Shown one piece after another: positions 6,778 to 8,596 of a stretch of DNA of 8,596 nt. Position numbers and translations under genes: made by a program. The stretch lies in contig CAYVUV010000270.1 of the NCBI GenBank assembly GCA_964455095.1, positions 1 to 8,596 on the forward strand, read 5' to 3'. The notes beneath the pieces are model-generated. The model did no database searches and was not told where the DNA came from. It worked only from the letters and a program-made list of their open reading frames with translations. Position 1 is the stretch's first letter; each line of letters starts with the position of its first letter. This DNA comes from CAYVUV01 sp964455095 (GTDB taxonomy: Bacteria; Desulfobacterota; Binatia; HRBIN30; CADEER01).

Positions 6778-7502
6778 GCTGGCGGCGCGACTGGGCGCGG
6801 CTGCGCGAGTTGGAAAACCCGCGCGACGGCTACGCCGACCGCTATTTCAACCGCTACTTGTCGCGGCCGATCACTTTGGTCCTGTCGCGCACGCCTGTCA
6901 CTCCCAACCAGGTCACGCTTGCCTCGGCCGCGCTCGGCATCGCGGCCGGCGTCGTGATCGCGCGCGGCGGCCGCTGGACGCCGGTCTGCGGCGCGCTGCT
7001 GCTGCAACTGTCGGTCGTCCTCGACGACGTCGACGGCGAGCTGGCGCGGCTCACGCAGCGCTTCTCGCCGCTCGGCGAGTGGCTCGACAACATCGCCGAC
7101 ACGGTCGCGCACCTGGCGGTCTTTGCCGGCATCGCGGTCGCCGTGGCGCGCCAGTCTGGCGCGCAGGCGCTGGCGGGGTCCGGGGCGTTGTTGTTGAGCG
7201 GCGTGGTGATCACCTTCGCGATCGTCACCTATCTCGAGCAGACGATGCTGCGGCGGCCCGACGCGCCGGCAGCCGTGCAGCGCTTGCGCCGCTACGTCGA
7301 ACGGCTGAGTGGCCGCGACTCCTCGGTCATCGTGCTTGCCTTCGCGCTCGCCGGGCGGCTCGACTGGTTTCTGTGGACCGCGGCGTGGGGCGCGCACGCG
7401 TTCTGGCTTTCGCTGCTGTGGCTGTGGCGCGGGGCGGCTCAGGCCCTGGCAGCCGGCGCGCGCGACAGCGCGCGCAGGATCAACAGTCCCAACGCCCCGT
7501 AA
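6774..7502 (+). CDS. CDP-alcohol phosphatidyltransferase, probable phosphonolipid synthase
   Basis: A 242-residue integral membrane enzyme of the CDP-alcohol phosphatidyltransferase family, which transfers the phosphoryl-linked group of a CDP-/CMP-activated alcohol to an acceptor alcohol with release of CMP. The complete signature DG-x2-AR-x8-G-x3-D-x3-D is present: D87, G88, A91, R92, G101, D105, D109. About five to six hydrophobic segments flank it, and the N-terminus contains SRTPVTPNQVTLASAALGIA, typical of the family's first helices. The start is GTG 6774, overlapping the nucleotidyltransferase stop; the sequence upstream in this frame is Arg-rich and not homologous. With the preceding gene it forms an activation-and-transfer pair, so CMP-AEP plus diacylglycerol giving an AEP lipid is the favoured reaction. 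CDP-inositol transfer remains possible. Its last 64 bp overlap the 3' end of the opposite-strand gene. Confidence 0.83.
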   Translation: MSWRRDWARLRELENPRDGYADRYFNRYLSRPITLVLSRTPVTPNQVTLASAALGIAAGVVIARGGRWTPVCGALLLQLSVVLDDVDGELARLTQRFSPLGEWLDNIADTVAHLAVFAGIAVAVARQSGAQALAGSGALLLSGVVITFAIVTYLEQTMLRRPDAPAAVQRLRRYVERLSGRDSSVIVLAFALAGRLDWFLWTAAWGAHAFWLSLLWLWRGAAQALAAGARDSARRINSPNAP

Positions 7503-8461
7503 CACACCTCGCGCACGCGTCGCAGCAACATCACCGACAGACCGAGCCGCGGGTCGAGTCCGACCAGCGTAAACGCCAGGACGCCGCCAGCCTCCTGGAC
7601 CCCGATCGCGGCCGGCACGATCAAGCTCGCCGCCTTCACCGGCTGATTCAGCGCCTCGATCACCACCGCATCGAGCCAGCCGAGCGGCTGGCCGAGCAAC
7701 CACGAGAGGACCATGAGCTCGGCCGCGCCGAGCGCCCAGCTGGCGAAGTGCCAGGCGATGGACCAGGCGAAGTCACCGCCGCGCTCGCTGTAGAACTGCG
7801 CCATCGCGCCGTCGACGGCGCGGCCGCGCGCCGTCCAGCGCTCGCCGACGCGGTGGCGCCCGGCAATGCGCTGCACCTGTAACACGACGCCGCTCAGCAA
7901 GCCGCGGCGTTGCCAGCGCACCAGCGCGAAGACGAACAGGTAGGAGGCAACGCACAGCGCCACCAGCGTCAAGCCGCCCCGCACCCCCAGGCGCGTGCGC
8001 ACGACGAGCACCGCGAAGCCGGTGAGGATGAACAGGATCTGCCCGGCGGTGAGCGCGGTCCGCGCGACGATCACCGAGACCACGGCATCGTTTGCCGGCA
8101 CGCCGACGCGGCGCAGCAAGTACGCCTTGAGGCCCTCGCCGCCGACCGAGGCGGTCGGTGTGAAGTCGTTGACCGCCTCGCCGGCTAGGCGAATGGCGTA
8201 CAAGCGGGCAAGCGACGGCCGCATGCCGGGCGGCAGCACGCACTGCCAACCCTTGACGTCGAGCGTGCAGAACAGCCCATACGGCACCACCAGCAACGGC
8301 GCCCACCAGCCCAGCGCCGCGAGCTGGCGCAGCAAATCGCGGTCGCCGAGCTGCGCGACCAGACCGCCGAGCACGAACAGACCGAGCGCCGCCAGCGCCC
8401 AGCGCCAGTAGTTTCTCCGACCCGCAGGGGCACCGGACAATCCGGTGGAAGCCTCGCCCAA
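7439..8461 (-). CDS. UPF0104 / LPG-synthase-TM / HpnL-like membrane protein (putative flippase-like)
   Basis: A 340-residue polytopic membrane protein with about eight hydrophobic helices and a Lys/Arg-bordered N-terminus. The family hallmark is GEAVNDFTPTASVGGEGLK at residues 94-112, followed by AYLLRR. A second typical block, IGVQEAGGVLAFTLVGLDP, lies near the C-terminus. The family includes the membrane domain of lysyl-phosphatidylglycerol synthases, AglD-like proteins and hopanoid-associated HpnL. Roles proposed for members include lipid flipping or transport; no soluble aminoacyl-transfer domain is present here. The first in-frame start is TTG at 8461-8459. No ATG lies between it and the upstream in-frame stop, and a second TTG seven codons later is possible. 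It converges on the phosphatidyltransferase gene with a 64-bp tail overlap. A role in moving the lipid product across the membrane is inference from position only. Confidence 0.8.
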   Translation of the reverse strand: MGEASTGLSGAPAGRRNYWRWALAALGLFVLGGLVAQLGDRDLLRQLAALGWWAPLLVVPYGLFCTLDVKGWQCVLPPGMRPSLARLYAIRLAGEAVNDFTPTASVGGEGLKAYLLRRVGVPANDAVVSVIVARTALTAGQILFILTGFAVLVVRTRLGVRGGLTLVALCVASYLFVFALVRWQRRGLLSGVVLQVQRIAGRHRVGERWTARGRAVDGAMAQFYSERGGDFAWSIAWHFASWALGAAELMVLSWLLGQPLGWLDAVVIEALNQPVKAASLIVPAAIGVQEAGGVLAFTLVGLDPRLGLSVMLLRRVREVCYGALGLLILRALSRAPAARA

Positions 8462-8516
8462 CTCAATCAGCGGCGTGCTCCCAAAGGTCGAAGCGACATC
8501 AAATCACCCCCACCTC

Positions 8517-8596
8517 AATCCTCCCCCGTCGAGGGGGAGGAGGCCGGAGCCGGAAATCCTCCCCGCGGGGGAGAAGGCCGGAGACGGAAATCCTCC
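8517..8596. repeat. Tandem hairpin-bearing direct repeats running off the window end
   Basis: The octamer AATCCTCC starts at 8517, 8555 and 8589. A 22-bp segment at 8541-8562 recurs at 8575-8596 with a single mismatch (34-bp period). Between copies sit GC-rich hairpins: stem 8519-8527 with 8533-8541 (9 bp, 5-nt loop), and stem 8559-8564 with 8568-8573. The array reaches the window edge and may continue. The rest of 8462-8516 holds no gene that I can support. On the minus strand it should contain the promoter of the HpnL-like gene, but no convincing -35/-10 pair is visible. Confidence 0.6.

Noticed and set aside
6004..7502. Di-myo-inositol phosphate synthesis pair (cytidylyltransferase plus DIPP synthase)
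   Set aside because: The pairing is similar, but that pathway is mainly known from hyperthermophiles, no inositol-phosphate synthase is seen, and the phosphonate genes upstream give a more direct reading. Kept as an alternative within the gene entries.
6513..7703. Open frame of 396 codons on the minus strand opposite the nucleotidyltransferase and phosphatidyltransferase
   Set aside because: It is Arg/Ala-rich with no recognisable domain, and it runs through two genes with intact catalytic signatures.
8517..8596. CRISPR array
   Set aside because: The repeats are short and GC-rich with internal hairpins, the spacing is short and the intervening sequences are themselves similar, so there are no unique spacers. 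No cas gene is present.

Overview
The window is GC-rich (roughly 70% by eye) bacterial chromosome with tightly packed genes, overlapping stop/start codons and GTG/TTG starts. Codon use looks even throughout. The style suits a high-GC Gram-negative such as a Deltaproteobacteria-, Myxococcota- or Binatota-like lineage, but no marker gene fixes the taxonomy.

Layout: (1) 1-64 holds a GC-rich hairpin repeat. (2) 65-1747, minus strand, is a CstA-family carbon-starvation/pyruvate-type transporter. (3) 1748-1875 is a divergent intergenic region. (4) 1876-5811, plus strand, is a run of four genes that overlap or nearly overlap: a PEP-mutase-like domain fused to a nucleotidyltransferase domain, the two halves of a split thiamine-diphosphate decarboxylase (phosphonopyruvate/sulfopyruvate type), and a 2-aminoethylphosphonate (AEP) transaminase-like enzyme. 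(5) 5782-5945 is a 164-bp element with 49-bp imperfect terminal inverted repeats; its left end forms the last codons and stop of the transaminase gene. (6) 6004-7502, plus strand, is a second, canonical nucleotidyltransferase followed by a CDP-alcohol phosphatidyltransferase, joined by a GTGA overlap. (7) 7439-8461, minus strand, is a UPF0104/LPG-synthase-TM/HpnL-like polytopic membrane protein that overlaps the phosphatidyltransferase tail to tail by 64 bp. (8) 8462-8596 ends in tandem hairpin repeats.

Together the genes spell a route from PEP to phosphonopyruvate, phosphonoacetaldehyde, AEP, CMP-AEP and finally a membrane phosphonolipid (or another AEP-modified lipid), possibly with a membrane protein that moves or modifies the product. 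This function is inferred from families and context.

The main oddity is the PEP-mutase domain. All the other recognisable catalytic residues align with the mussel enzyme at a constant offset of 7, but the signature loop reads EDN-IFPKR-CS instead of EDK-xxxxx-NS. The loop Asn is therefore replaced by Cys, the residue used at the matching place by isocitrate/methylisocitrate lyases. The cluster also carries two different nucleotidyltransferases, one with a degenerate nucleotide-binding loop.
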